Both the position numbers and the translations under genes were made by a program. Shown in pieces: positions 1-8,256 of a stretch of 64,000 bases of DNA. Position 1 is the first letter of the stretch; the number at the start of each line of letters is the position of its first letter. The DNA lies in the NCBI RefSeq assembly GCF_900172375.1, contig NZ_FWFS01000003.1:1-64000 (forward strand), written 5' to 3'. A model generated the notes under the pieces. That model searched no databases. It saw nothing but the letters and a program-made list of their open reading frames with translations, and was not told the origin of the DNA. This stretch comes from Aquimixticola soesokkakensis. Lineage in GTDB: Bacteria > Pseudomonadota > Alphaproteobacteria > Rhodobacterales > Rhodobacteraceae.

Positions 1-246
1 CGCGGCCTTTTTTAACACCTCCCGCGCCTCCCGCAGAATACGGTTCTCTTTGCGCAAGCGCTCATTCTCGCGGCGCAACTCCGCGTCCTCAGCTGCTGTT
101 GGATCTGTCGAGTACTCTCGCATCCACCTGCCCAAGGTCGAAAAACCAACCCCAAGGTCCGACGCAACCTGTCGCCGTGTCAGGCCGCTGTGCGTCGCGA
201 TCCGAACCGCCTCGCGCTTGAAGTCTTCATTATGTTTGGGTGCCAT
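1..246 (-). mobile_element. IS3-family transposase OrfA, 3' end cut by the window edge
   Basis: Reading the minus strand from the ATG at 246 gives 82 residues beginning MAPKHNEDFKREAVRIA, with the helix-turn-helix TRRQVASDLGVGFSTLGRWM and then a leucine-zipper-like stretch (ELRRENERLRKENRILREA). This order, HTH then heptad coiled coil, is the signature of IS3-family OrfA, the DNA-binding subunit made before frameshifting into the OrfB integrase. OrfB would lie beyond position 1, so whether the element is intact cannot be seen. A possible element end lies near 311, where the minus strand reads TGGACTTGCATCACTTCCG, but the matching inverted repeat is outside the window. Its position against the arsenic island suggests the island has been mobile. 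Confidence 0.85.
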
Positions 247-365
247 ATCCGCTCTCCTTCATGGCGAGCATTGCTCGCAGAAAACCGGAACGGAAGTGAT
301 GCAAGTCCACCCCATGGACGAGCACCCCGAGGGCGCAGGTCCCCCGTTATCCGCGCTGCGACCAT

Positions 366-731
366 CTACTTGGCGTGGTCGCACGCTGTGCCCTCCCCCG
401 CCATCCGCCCTTCGTTTGGCCGGCCAATGCCTGCGCAGGCGCTTTGATCGCCGCCGCAGCAATCCTGTAGCAGGAACTGCACCAGCCCGTTCACCGCATC
501 GAACCGCGGCGCGTACTGGATTTCGCGGTGGTGGCGTTGCGTGGTGACCAACCCGGCGCGTTTCAGCGTGGACAGGTGCCCCGACAGGGTTGAGGGCTTG
601 ATGTCCAGCAGGCGTCCGACCTCCATCGCCGGTGTCCCCTTGGGCCCGCGCCGAACCAGCAGGCGGAATATCTCGAGCCGCGTCTCATGGGCAAGGGCGC
701 TGAACGCGTCGATGGCGGAAGGTTGGTCCAT
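366..731 (-). CDS. arsR: ArsR-family arsenite-responsive repressor
   Basis: A 121-residue winged-helix regulator, transcribed divergently from the acr3-arsC-arsH genes it presumably represses. The N-terminal part (SALAHETRLEIFRLLV) and the recognition helix KPSTLSGHLSTLKRAGLV match the ArsR/SmtB fold. Cysteines lie late in the protein (DCCGGDQSACAG, about residues 90-101) rather than in the ELCVCD motif of the E. coli helix, as in ArsR variants that sense As(III) through C-terminal cysteines; that these are the ligands is inferred. There is no Shine-Dalgarno sequence before the ATG, and the likely -10 (TAATCA, 738-743) lies so close that the transcript may be leaderless. Confidence 0.9.
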   Translation of the reverse strand: MDQPSAIDAFSALAHETRLEIFRLLVRRGPKGTPAMEVGRLLDIKPSTLSGHLSTLKRAGLVTTQRHHREIQYAPRFDAVNGLVQFLLQDCCGGDQSACAGIGRPNEGRMAGEGTACDHAK

Positions 732-751
732 ATTTCGTGATTACGCGAAAT
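732..751. promoter_or_regulatory. ArsR operator 1, palindrome overlapping the arsR promoter
   Basis: The 20-base palindrome ATTTCGTGATTACGCGAAAT starts one base upstream of the arsR start codon and covers the candidate minus-strand -10 (TAATCA), which is 17 bases from TTGTCA (761-766). Binding here would block arsR transcription directly. The arm ATTTCG/CGAAAT recurs in the second palindrome at 797-815. Confidence 0.65.
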
Positions 752-759
752 GACGCGTA

Positions 760-789
760 TTGACAAGCCAGCCCGTACTGGCCTACCCA
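760..789 (+). promoter_or_regulatory. Candidate promoter for acr3-arsC-arsH
   Basis: TTGACA at 760-765 is a perfect -35 element, followed after 18 bases by a weak -10 (TACCCA, 784-789). It overlaps the opposite-strand -35 of arsR (TTGTCA on the minus strand), so the two divergent promoters share the same bases. The -10 match is poor, so the exact start site is uncertain. Confidence 0.45.
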
Positions 790-796
790 ACACTCA

Positions 797-815
797 ATTC
801 GCAAATATGCGAAAT
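797..815. promoter_or_regulatory. ArsR operator 2, palindrome before acr3
   Basis: ATTCGCAAATATGCGAAAT is a near-perfect palindrome in the 112-base divergent region. It sits just downstream of the candidate acr3 promoter, where a bound repressor would block initiation or clearance. It shares arms with operator 1 and 15 of 19 positions with the site at 3221-3239. Confidence 0.65.
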
Positions 816-843
816 GACAATTTCATGACACCGGAGCCTCCCC

Positions 844-1884
844 ATGTCCGACGATGCCGCCCCGATGGGCCGCTTTGAACGCCTTCTGACCCTTTGGGTC
901 GCGCTCGCCATGGTGGCGGGTCTCGCCATCGGCACTGTGGCGCCGGGTCTCGTCAGTGCTATCGCCGCGGCCGAAGTGGCGTCGATCAACCTTGTCGTCG
1001 CCGTGCTGATCTGGGCGATGGTCTATCCGATGATGGTGAGCGTGGATTTGGGCGCTGTCGCAGGGGTGGCGCGCCAACCCAAGGGGTTGCTGGTCACGCT
1101 GGTGGTGAACTGGCTGATCAAGCCCTTTACGATGGCCTTTCTGGCCGTGCTCTTTTTTGACCACATCTTCGCGCCCTGGATCGCGCCCGAGGATGGCGCG
1201 CAATACATTGCCGGCCTGATCCTTCTGGGGGCCGCCCCCTGCACGGCAATGGTCTTCGTCTGGAGCCAGCTGATCCGCGGCGATGCCACCTATACGCTCG
1301 TGCAGGTGTCGGTGAACGACCTGATCATGGTGGTGGCCTTTGCGCCCATCGTTGCGCTGCTGCTTGGCGTGACCGAGATCGTCGTGCCCTGGAACACGCT
1401 GGTTCTGGCGACCGTGCTTTACGTGGTTCTGCCGCTTGTCGCAGGCCTCGCGACGCGTCGCGCCCTGAGATCGGACGCCGCCATCGCCGCTTTCACCGCG
1501 CGGATCAAGCCGCTGTCGATGATCGGGCTGGTCGCCACGGTCGCGATCCTGTTTGGCCTGCAGGGCGACGCCATCCTGTCGCGCCCCGGGATCATCGCGC
1601 TGATCGCCGTTCCGATCGTGATCCAGAGCTACGGGATCTTTGCGCTGGCCTATGGTGCGGCTTACCTGTTGAAGGTGCCCCACAGGATCGCCGCGCCCTG
1701 TGCCATGATCGGCACGTCGAACTTCTTTGAACTGGCGGTGGCCGTGGCAATATCCCTTTTCGGGCTGACCTCCGGCGCGGCACTGGCCACGGTGGTGGGG
1801 GTGCTGGTGGAGGTGCCCGTGATGCTGTCGCTGGTCGCCTTCGCCAACCGCACCCGCGCGCGATTTCCCCAAACCGGAGTCTGA
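844..1884 (+). CDS. arsB: ACR3-family arsenite efflux permease
   Basis: A 346-residue inner-membrane protein with about ten hydrophobic segments, which exports As(OH)3/arsenite using the proton gradient. The motif [14 protein letters not shown] (about residues 137-150) carries the conserved cysteine of the ACR3 family, and [17 protein letters not shown] near the C terminus carries the conserved acidic residue. It is ACR3 (BART superfamily), not the unrelated 12-TM ArsB, although the symbol arsB is often used for both. A GGAG ribosome-binding site lies just before the ATG. It is the first gene of a three-gene run with arsC (3 bases downstream) and arsH. Confidence 0.95.
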   Translation: MSDDAAPMGRFERLLTLWVALAMVAGLAIGTVAPGLVSAIAAAEVASINLVVAVLIWAMVYPMMVSVDLGAVAGVARQPKGLLVTLVVNWLIKPFTMAFLAVLFFDHIFAPWIAPEDGAQYIAGLILLGAAPCTAMVFVWSQLIRGDATYTLVQVSVNDLIMVVAFAPIVALLLGVTEIVVPWNTLVLATVLYVVLPLVAGLATRRALRSDAAIAAFTARIKPLSMIGLVATVAILFGLQGDAILSRPGIIALIAVPIVIQSYGIFALAYGAAYLLKVPHRIAAPCAMIGTSNFFELAVAVAISLFGLTSGAALATVVGVLVEVPVMLSLVAFANRTRARFPQTGV

Positions 1885-1887
1885 GCC

Positions 1888-2304
1888 ATGATCGTGATCC
1901 ACCACAACCCCGCCTGCGGGACCTCGCGCAATGTGCTGGCCTTCATTCGCGCCGCCGGCGGGGAGCCGGTGGTGATCGACTACCTGTCCGAGGGCTGGAC
2001 CCGCCCGCAGCTTCTGGCGCTGTTTGCCGCCGCCAATCTCACCCCGCGCGCGGCGTTGCGCGAAACGAAATCTCCGGCGCAGGAACTGGGGTTGCTGGCG
2101 GACGGCACCAGCGACGAGACGATCCTGAACGCGATGCTGGAGCATCCGGTCCTCGTGAACCGTCCCATCGTCTGCACCCCGAAGGGGGTGCGCCTGTGCC
2201 GACCGTCCGAGACCGTTTTTGACCTGCTCGATCACCTGCCCCCCGGGCCGCTTTGCAAGGAAGACGGCGAGATGGTGATCGACAAGACCGGAGCCCGCCC
2301 ATGA
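1888..2304 (+). CDS. arsC: Arsenate reductase, glutaredoxin-dependent
   Basis: A 138-residue cytoplasmic enzyme that reduces arsenate to arsenite for the ACR3 pump upstream. The active-site motif [11 protein letters not shown] contains the single catalytic cysteine near residue 10, as in plasmid R773 ArsC. Supporting arginines appear in RETKSP and in [10 protein letters not shown], the positions that bind the arsenate adduct in this family. The length is normal. The stop overlaps the arsH start (ATGA), so the two are translationally coupled. Confidence 0.95.
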   Translation: MIVIHHNPACGTSRNVLAFIRAAGGEPVVIDYLSEGWTRPQLLALFAAANLTPRAALRETKSPAQELGLLADGTSDETILNAMLEHPVLVNRPIVCTPKGVRLCRPSETVFDLLDHLPPGPLCKEDGEMVIDKTGARP

Positions 2305-3014
2305 CCGACCCCCCCCAGATCACCCAAGCCGCCTTTGCCCCGATTGACCGGGAGGCGCTTTTTCCCGCCACGCGCAGCCCCCACGCGGCGCGCCTCCTGA
2401 TCCTCTACGGCTCCCTGCGCGAGCGCAGTTTCTCGCGCTTTGCGGCAGAGGAAGCCGGACGCATTCTCACCCGCTACGGGGCCGAGGTGCGCATCTTTGA
2501 TCCACGCGATCTGCCTGCCCCCGATAGCGCCCCTGCCGATCATCCCAAAGTGGCCGAGCTGCGCGATCTGGTCACCTGGTGCGAAGGCATGGTCTGGTCG
2601 TCGCCCGAACGGCATGGCGCCATGACCGGCATCATGAAAAGCCAGATCGACTGGATCCCGCTGTCGCTTGGCGGTGTGCGACCAACGCAGGGAAAGACGC
2701 TGGCGGTCATGCAAGTCTGTGGCGGCTCGCAGTCGTTCAACACGGTCAACCAGCTGCGCATCCTTGGGCGCTGGATGCGGCTCCTGACCATTCCAAACCA
2801 ATCCTCTGTCGCCAAAGCCTGGGACGAATTCGACGACAACGGCCGCATGAAGCCCTCGCCCTATTACAACCGCATGGTCGATGTGATGGAGGAGCTGGTG
2901 AAATTCACCCTGCTGACCCGCGACATCCGCGACCATCTGGTGGACCGCTATTCCGAACGGGTCGAGGACCACGCAGCGCTCTCGGCGCGGGTCAATCAGG
3001 CCAAGGCCCTGTGA
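2301..3014 (+). CDS. arsH: ArsH, NADPH-dependent FMN reductase / organoarsenical oxidase
   Basis: A 237-residue flavodoxin-like protein. Its [15 protein letters not shown] loop is the FMN-phosphate-binding segment, and [20 protein letters not shown] is the second flavin-contact region typical of ArsH. Family members use NADPH and FMN; characterised ones oxidise trivalent organoarsenicals or reduce quinones and metals. I chose the ATG at 2301 because it overlaps the arsC stop and gives the usual ArsH N terminus. An in-frame ATG at 2253 lies inside arsC and is unlikely. Confidence 0.93.
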   Translation: MTDPPQITQAAFAPIDREALFPATRSPHAARLLILYGSLRERSFSRFAAEEAGRILTRYGAEVRIFDPRDLPAPDSAPADHPKVAELRDLVTWCEGMVWSSPERHGAMTGIMKSQIDWIPLSLGGVRPTQGKTLAVMQVCGGSQSFNTVNQLRILGRWMRLLTIPNQSSVAKAWDEFDDNGRMKPSPYYNRMVDVMEELVKFTLLTRDIRDHLVDRYSERVEDHAALSARVNQAKAL

Positions 3015-3434
3015 TGACCGGAGGCGCGCCAGAACTCGATCGGGCTTTGGCATGATCGCAGATTTCTCGATGCTTTTTCTGAGCGCCCGCGCCCGCCGCC
3101 CCGAAAGCGGCAACAGGGCTGTGGCGCATTCGGGATCGTCTCTCAACGGGTGCTGCGACCGCGCGAACAGCATCGAACCCACACCAGCCGCGCAGGGCGA
3201 CGCGCTGCTGGTGTGTGGCATTTCGCAAATAGGCGCAAACGTGACATCCCTGTCCCATATTGCCTTTCAGTCGGTTCGCTTGTAACAAAGCCACAAGGTG
3301 CCGGGCACCTGCCGCCTGCAGACGCAAGTCACGGTGAAGCCCGAAGCAAGACATCCCCTCACCCTCGAAGCATTTCGCAGGTGGGTAATGCAGGCTCCCT
3401 CCAGATCCGAAGTGCCTCTTAAGAGGAGTGAGCG
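3015..3434. other. Intergenic region between arsH and the MATE gene
   Basis: These 420 bases hold no convincing gene on either strand. They contain a 9-base inverted repeat (CACACCAGC at 3180-3188 with GCTGGTGTG at 3207-3215), then the ArsR-like site at 3221-3239. A strong GAGGAG ribosome-binding site for the MATE gene lies at the far end. The hairpin lacks a T-tract, so it is not a clear terminator. Confidence 0.6.
3221..3239. promoter_or_regulatory. Diverged ArsR-like operator upstream of the MATE gene
   Basis: TTTCGCAAATAGGCGCAAA matches 15 of 19 positions of the palindrome before acr3 (797-815), including the central GCAAATA. The right arm has lost symmetry (GCGCAAA instead of GCGAAAT). 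It lies about 195 bases upstream of the MATE start. It could bring the MATE gene under arsenite control or be a relic of a duplicated ars promoter. Confidence 0.4.
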
Positions 3435-4829
3435 ATGTCTGTCGGACGCGCTACCAATACGATTGAAAACCCCTTTCTGACCTTGCCGGTCACACGATTG
3501 TTCCTGACCAACGCCCTTCCCATGGCCGTGGTCATGTCGACGAGCGGCCTGCTGAACGTGGTGGACGGGATCTTTGTGGGGCGGTTTATCGGGGCTCAGG
3601 CCCTTGCGGCGGTCAGTCTGGCCTTTCCGGTGGTCATGCTGTTGACGGCGCTGACCACCCTGACAGGCGGCGGCATGTCGAGCCTTCTGGCCCGGCACTT
3701 GGGCAAGGGGGCGCGGCGCGCGGCGGGGGCGGTTTTCGCGGGCGCCCATGGGCTGGCCCTGTTTGTGAGTGCGGGTTTAATCCTCGGCGCGCTGACACTG
3801 GGCCCGGGCATTGTTTCGTTTCTCGCCGCCGGAAATGAACCTGTCGCAGCACCCGCAAAAGCCTATCTGCTGATCCTGATCCTTGGGGCGCCTGTGCAGT
3901 TCGCTTTGGGGCTGCATGCCGATGCGCTGCGCAACGAAGGGCGATCCGGGCACATCGCGGTGTTGTCGGTGATCGTGAACCTGCTGAACGTCGCTGCAAA
4001 CTATATCGCGATCGTGCTGCTCGATCTCGGCGTCGCGGGATCGGCGATCGGGACGGTGGCGGCGCAGGCACTTGGCCTGACACTGCTTTTGTGGCTGCGC
4101 AAACGCGATCCCGCTCTGTTGCCGCTTGCGGCACTTTGGCAGGCAAGCTGGCTGACAGGATGGCGGCAGATCCTGTCGCTGGGCCTGCCCCTCAGCCTGA
4201 GCTTCGTCGGAATGGCGCTCGTGGCCAGCACTGTGCTTCTGGCCATCGGCAATACCGCCGCGGATCATGGAACCTATGTCGCAGCGTATGGGATCGTGAC
4301 GCGCATTCTCGGTCTGGCCTTCCTGCCGCAGATGGCCATCGCGCTGACCACCCAAAGCATCACCGGAAACAACGTCGGCGCAGGCCGAACGGACCGCGCG
4401 GGCGCAGGGCTGCGGCTTGCCATCGGCTGCGCGTTCCTCTGGTGCCTGTGCGTGGCACTGGCAGGCATGCTGGCGGGCGAAACGCTCGGTGCGCTGTTTA
4501 GCGAAAATCAGGCGGTGATCACGGCCGTTGGGGCGATCATGCGCCCCATGACAGCGCTCTATGGCGTCACCGGACCGATCCTTGTGGTTGCCCTGCATTT
4601 CCAGGCCATGGGGCATCCGCTGCGAACCGCGGTTCTGACCTTGATCAAGCCTTGGGTTCTGACGCCTGCGCTCGTTGCCCTGCTGAATGCGCATTTGGGC
4701 GTTCAAGGCCTTTGGCTTGCATTTCCTGTCGCTGATGCCGCTCTGTTTTGCGTGTCTGTGACAATGGTGTTTCGGGGCCGCATACGCGACGCACCCGCCG
4801 CGACATTGCGTCCCAAGGAGGGATCATGA
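3435..4829 (+). CDS. MATE-family multidrug efflux transporter
   Basis: A 464-residue inner-membrane protein with about twelve hydrophobic segments in two related halves. The N-terminal segment NALPMAVVMSTSGLLNVVDGIFVGRFIGAQALAAVSLAFP is the typical MATE start (MatE domain, first half), followed by a conserved LTGGGMSSLLARHLGKG loop; the second half begins near residue 235 (ILSLGLPLSLSF). The family exports cationic drugs and toxins by Na+ or H+ antiport. The substrate cannot be read. GAGGAG precedes the ATG. The stop overlaps the start of the next gene. It lies just after the ars genes with an ArsR-like site between. Confidence 0.9.
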   Translation: MSVGRATNTIENPFLTLPVTRLFLTNALPMAVVMSTSGLLNVVDGIFVGRFIGAQALAAVSLAFPVVMLLTALTTLTGGGMSSLLARHLGKGARRAAGAVFAGAHGLALFVSAGLILGALTLGPGIVSFLAAGNEPVAAPAKAYLLILILGAPVQFALGLHADALRNEGRSGHIAVLSVIVNLLNVAANYIAIVLLDLGVAGSAIGTVAAQALGLTLLLWLRKRDPALLPLAALWQASWLTGWRQILSLGLPLSLSFVGMALVASTVLLAIGNTAADHGTYVAAYGIVTRILGLAFLPQMAIALTTQSITGNNVGAGRTDRAGAGLRLAIGCAFLWCLCVALAGMLAGETLGALFSENQAVITAVGAIMRPMTALYGVTGPILVVALHFQAMGHPLRTAVLTLIKPWVLTPALVALLNAHLGVQGLWLAFPVADAALFCVSVTMVFRGRIRDAPAATLRPKEGS

Positions 4830-5257
4830 CACAGCCATCGCTCGATACGCTCAAGACGCAGGCAAAGGCTCTGCGGCTGGCACTGAAAGCCGGAGGCACT
4901 GTCGTCAGCCATGCGCAGGCCCTCGAACTGATCGCCCGGCAACACGGGGCACGAGACTGGAACACGCTGCATGCGCGGCTCACCCGTCACAATGCCCCAG
5001 CCGACCTTGCCCTCGGCGATCGGGTCGCCGGACTTTACCTCGGCCAGGCCTATACCGGCAAAATCACTGCCCTGTCGGGGCCTGTCGGGCATCGGCAGGT
5101 GGACATCAAGCTCGACCAGCCGGTTGACACCGTTCGCTTTGAGAGCTTTTCGAACTGGCGTTCCCGCATACGAGGAACCCTCGACATGGAAGGGCGCAGC
5201 CATCGCAGAACATCGGATGGCGCACCGCACCTGATCGTGGAGAAAATGCCATCCTGA
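4826..5257 (+). CDS. Small glyoxalase-superfamily-type protein (Glyoxalase_8-like)
   Basis: A 143-residue protein. Its N-terminal half (LKTQAKALRLALKAGGTVVSHAQALELIARQHGARDWNTLHARL) matches a short helical module known from proteins annotated as glyoxalase superfamily, PF20066, with the conserved ARQHG-RDWNTL core. The rest (GDRVAGLYLGQAYTGKITAL...) looks like a small beta domain. I chose the ATG at 4826 because it overlaps the MATE stop (ATGA) and follows AAGGAGGG. No metal-binding glyoxalase active site is visible, so enzyme activity is unproven. Coupling to the exporter suggests a shared regulatory or detoxification role. Confidence 0.65.
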   Translation: MTQPSLDTLKTQAKALRLALKAGGTVVSHAQALELIARQHGARDWNTLHARLTRHNAPADLALGDRVAGLYLGQAYTGKITALSGPVGHRQVDIKLDQPVDTVRFESFSNWRSRIRGTLDMEGRSHRRTSDGAPHLIVEKMPS

Positions 5258-5338
5258 TGTCTGGCAGCGGTGCAAGCCCGCGAAGGACGGATTGCAGCTA
5301 TGGCGTCGCGCGGCGCGCGTCGCGCGCGTCCCAACCAT

Positions 5339-5385
5339 CGCGCGGGGCGCGCGTCACAAAAATCCCGCGCGGGGCGCGCGTCACA
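5339..5385. repeat. Two copies of a 20-base GC repeat at the end of the TRAP operon
   Basis: CGCGCGGGGCGCGCGTCACA occurs at 5339-5358 and again at 5366-5385, 27 bases apart. A partial related sequence lies just before (GCGCGGCGCGCGTCGCGCGCGTC, 5307-5330). The second copy contains the stop codon of the TRAP large permease gene. Confidence 0.7.
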
Positions 5386-6679
5386 TGCCAAATAGTTTGG
5401 GCAGCGTCATCGTGAGCGCGGGCACATAGGTGACGACCATCAGCAAGGCGATGAGCATCAGGTAGAAGGGCGCCAGCGCGCGGATGGCGCCTTCCACCTT
5501 CACCCCTGCCACCTGCGCGCCGACAAAAAGCCCCGTGCCCACAGGCGGGGTGATTGTCCCAATGGCGAGGTTGAACACCAGGATGACGCCGAATTGCACC
5601 GGATCGACGCCGATCTTGGTCGCGATCGGCAACAGGATCGGCGTGAAAATCAGGATCGCAGGGCCGATGTCCATAAAGCAGCCGACCACCAGAAGGATCA
5701 CGTTGATCACCAGCAAGACGATGATCGGATTCTCGGAAATCCCGAGGATCAGCGCCGTGACTGCCGCCGGAATTCCGGTAAACGCCATGGCAAAACTGAG
5801 CGCGGCCGAGGCGGCCAGCAACAACATGATCGTCCCCGTGATCATCGCGGTTTCGATCAGGAATTTCGCCAGATCGCGCAGCGGCGTCGTGCGATGGATC
5901 ACAAAAGCCAGCGCCAGCGTGTAAATCACCGCGATGCCCGAGGCTTCGACAGCCGTAAACACGCCCCCCAAAATCCCGCCAATCACGATGACGATCAAAA
6001 ACAGCGAGGGGATCGCCTCGACCACGATGCGCAGCGCGGCTTTGAAGGGGACGCGCGGCGACAGGGGCCAGCCTCTGCGCCACGCGATGACGGAGGTGAT
6101 GGACATCAGGCCGATGCCCCACAAAAGCCCCGCAATCGCGCCCGCCAGAAACAGCGCAGCAATCGAGGTGCCGTCAGAGACCAGTGAATAAATGATGAAA
6201 GCCGTGGTGGGCGGGATCAACATGCCCGTGGGGGCAGAGGCGATGTTCACGGCGGCGGCAAAGTTGCGATCATAGCCCTCGCGCGCCTGCATCGGCACCA
6301 AAACCCCGCCAATCGAGGTCGACGCGGCGATAGCAGATCCTGAAATCGCCCCAAACAGCATGTTCCCGGCGATATTGGTTTGCGACAGCGACCCCGGAAT
6401 GCGCCCTGCCAGAAGCTTGGCCAGATTGACCAGCCGCACCGCGATGCCGCCCGAGTTCATGATCACCCCCGAAAGGATGAAAAACGGCACCGCAAGCAGC
6501 GAAAAACTGTCGAGGCTCGCCATCATTTTCTGCGCCGAGGTGAACAGCGCCATGTCAAGCGGCACGACCAGACTGACCGCCGCAAGGGCGGCGGCCACGA
6601 TAGCGACCGCCAGCGGCAGGCCCAGAAAGGCCAGCACGCCAAAGACGGCCAGAAGAATGAGCGAGGCGGAAATGGCCAT
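5381..6679 (-). CDS. TRAP transporter large permease subunit (DctM/SiaM type)
   Basis: A 432-residue inner-membrane protein with about twelve hydrophobic segments. It is the Na+-coupled transport subunit of a tripartite ATP-independent periplasmic transporter. Family hallmarks include LLAVPFFILSGVIMNSGG, GSLSQTNIAGNMLFGAISGSAIAASTSIGGVLVP and the ending with IGTITPPVGTGLFVGAQVAG. I chose the ATG at 6679 because a GGAG site precedes it and it lies 13 bases after the small-permease stop; an in-frame ATG at 6721 would overlap that gene. It is the last gene of the dctP-dctQ-dctM order. Confidence 0.95.
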   Translation of the reverse strand: MAISASLILLAVFGVLAFLGLPLAVAIVAAALAAVSLVVPLDMALFTSAQKMMASLDSFSLLAVPFFILSGVIMNSGGIAVRLVNLAKLLAGRIPGSLSQTNIAGNMLFGAISGSAIAASTSIGGVLVPMQAREGYDRNFAAAVNIASAPTGMLIPPTTAFIIYSLVSDGTSIAALFLAGAIAGLLWGIGLMSITSVIAWRRGWPLSPRVPFKAALRIVVEAIPSLFLIVIVIGGILGGVFTAVEASGIAVIYTLALAFVIHRTTPLRDLAKFLIETAMITGTIMLLLAASAALSFAMAFTGIPAAVTALILGISENPIIVLLVINVILLVVGCFMDIGPAILIFTPILLPIATKIGVDPVQFGVILVFNLAIGTITPPVGTGLFVGAQVAGVKVEGAIRALAPFYLMLIALLMVVTYVPALTMTLPKLFGM

Positions 6680-6692
6680 GGGAACTCCGGTG

Positions 6693-7205
6693 TCAGTCGC
6701 CTGCGCCAAGCGCGCGGGCAAGCTCGTCAGGCAGGCGGCGCGCGCCCAGTTTCAGGTCGACAATATTGAGCAGGCTGTAGAGCACGATCAGCACGCCGCT
6801 GGTCGGCAGGCTGGCATAGATCAGCCCCATGGGAACGCGCAAAACAGGGCTATGCTGGCCACTGGCGATGGTCACGCCGCGCAGGCCGCCAAGGATCAGG
6901 ACGAAGACCGCAAAGACGATGAACGAGATCGGCACAAGGTAGTGCAGCATCCGGTTCACCCTGGGCGGGCTCATGTCGCGAAAGAAATCGACGGCCATAT
7001 GGCTGCCCTGTCCGGTGGCATAGGCCGCGCCCAGCAGCGACATCCAGATCACCCCGAACCGCAGGGTCTCTTCGGACAGGGTGGAGGGTGCGCCAAGCAG
7101 ATAGCGGCTGATCACCTGCCACGCGAGGATAAGGACCATTCCTCCCAGCAGCAGGGCCAGTACGCCCCCGAGAAGCGCATCCAGGACGCGGCGCACCCGT
7201 TTCAT
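6693..7205 (-). CDS. TRAP transporter small permease subunit (DctQ type)
   Basis: A 170-residue protein with four hydrophobic segments, matching the DctQ family. It carries the conserved WQVISRYLLGAPSTLSEE motif after the first segment and an MSLLGAAYATGQGSHMAVDFF stretch in the second helical pair. It partners the large permease just downstream and the binding protein just upstream (1 base gap). The length is normal. Confidence 0.93.
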   Translation of the reverse strand: MKRVRRVLDALLGGVLALLLGGMVLILAWQVISRYLLGAPSTLSEETLRFGVIWMSLLGAAYATGQGSHMAVDFFRDMSPPRVNRMLHYLVPISFIVFAVFVLILGGLRGVTIASGQHSPVLRVPMGLIYASLPTSGVLIVLYSLLNIVDLKLGARRLPDELARALGAGD

Positions 7206-7206
7206 T

Positions 7207-8181
7207 TTACTGCTCCGCGTGGGCGCGGATCGCCTCGTAGGCGGCGTATTTTTCCGGCTCTGCTTTCAGCTTTTCATACATCGGGGCGACCGCTTCCTGG
7301 AATTGCGCCACGTCAGGATAGTTGAAGTTGACGCCGAACTCTTCTTGGGATTGTGCGCGGGCGGCATCGACGGACGCGCCCCAGACCGATTTGTGGAACT
7401 CGGTGGACTCTGCGGCAGCTTCCTGGATGGCGGTGCGCTGATCGTCGGTCAACTTGTCGAGCGTCGCGGTCGAGATCATCAGCACATCGGGAATGCGCGA
7501 ATGCATGTCATAGGAATATTCCTTTGCCACTTCGCCGTGACGCGCGATCGTGATGGCGAACTCGTTGTTTTCCGCGCCATCCAGCACGCCCTGCTGGATC
7601 GAGGTATAGACTTCGGCCTGACTCATCGCGATGGGCGCACCGCCCAGAAGTTCAACCATTTCGATCAGCGTGGGCGATTGCAGCACGCGGATCTTGAGCC
7701 CCTTGAGGTCCTCGACCGACATGATCGGCTTGTCTTTGGTGTAGAAAGACCGCGCGCCGGAGTTGTAGTAGGTCAGCGCAACCATGCCCTGCTCCCGGGT
7801 CGAGCCATAGATCGGGTCGGTCACGTCGGCGCTGTCCATGGCGGCGTAGAAATGCTCTTCGCCGTCAAATAGATACGGCATCGCGAACACGCCGTAGACG
7901 GGCGAGAAGCTTTCCATCAGACCGCCGGACACTTTGGTGATGTCCAAAAGGCCGCCCTGCACCATTTCCAAAAGCTCGCGCTCGCCGCCAAGTTGGCTGT
8001 CGGGGAAATAGGTGACCGTCACCTCCCCATCGGTTTTTTCCGCCACCAACTCGCCGAATTTCTGCATCGCCTCTACCGTGGGCGTGGCGTTTTGCGCATA
8101 GGCAAAGCGCAACTCCAACGCTTGCGCGGCGCCCGTAAAGGCCAGCAGGCTGACGCTTGTCCAAAGAAGTGTCTTTTTCAT
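7207..8181 (-). CDS. TRAP transporter periplasmic solute-binding protein (DctP type)
   Basis: A 324-residue secreted protein. The signal peptide MKKTLLWTSVSLLAFTGAAQA is followed by the mature start LELRFAYAQN. DctP hallmarks are FPDSQLGGERELLEMVQGG, the arginine-containing LKGLKIRVLQSP (the arginine that normally grips the substrate carboxylate) and GVLDGAENNEFAI. With a GH105-type hydrolase next door, the likely ligand is a uronate or short unsaturated uronide; the sequence alone does not prove this. There is a good AGGA site before the ATG (AGGAAAATCGG). It is the first gene of the transporter operon. Confidence 0.93.
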   Translation of the reverse strand: MKKTLLWTSVSLLAFTGAAQALELRFAYAQNATPTVEAMQKFGELVAEKTDGEVTVTYFPDSQLGGERELLEMVQGGLLDITKVSGGLMESFSPVYGVFAMPYLFDGEEHFYAAMDSADVTDPIYGSTREQGMVALTYYNSGARSFYTKDKPIMSVEDLKGLKIRVLQSPTLIEMVELLGGAPIAMSQAEVYTSIQQGVLDGAENNEFAITIARHGEVAKEYSYDMHSRIPDVLMISTATLDKLTDDQRTAIQEAAAESTEFHKSVWGASVDAARAQSQEEFGVNFNYPDVAQFQEAVAPMYEKLKAEPEKYAAYEAIRAHAEQ

Positions 8182-8256
8182 CCGATTTTCCTCCCAAAAA
8201 ATTTTAGATGTCAGGTGAGATGTCAGGGGCGCGCCCTGAACAGGTTGGCCTGCGCG

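Noticed and set aside
823-2235. Long open frame (470 codons) antisense to acr3-arsC
   Set aside because: It mirrors a real gene codon for codon in a high-GC sequence, is rich in Arg/Gln/His/Gly without motifs, and has no family match. The same holds for long antisense frames at 17726-19162, 30732-32213, 38711-40066 and 55008-57302.
3052-3285. Open frame of 77 codons in the arsH-MATE gap
   Set aside because: No ribosome-binding site, no motif, and it overlaps the hairpin and ArsR-like site.
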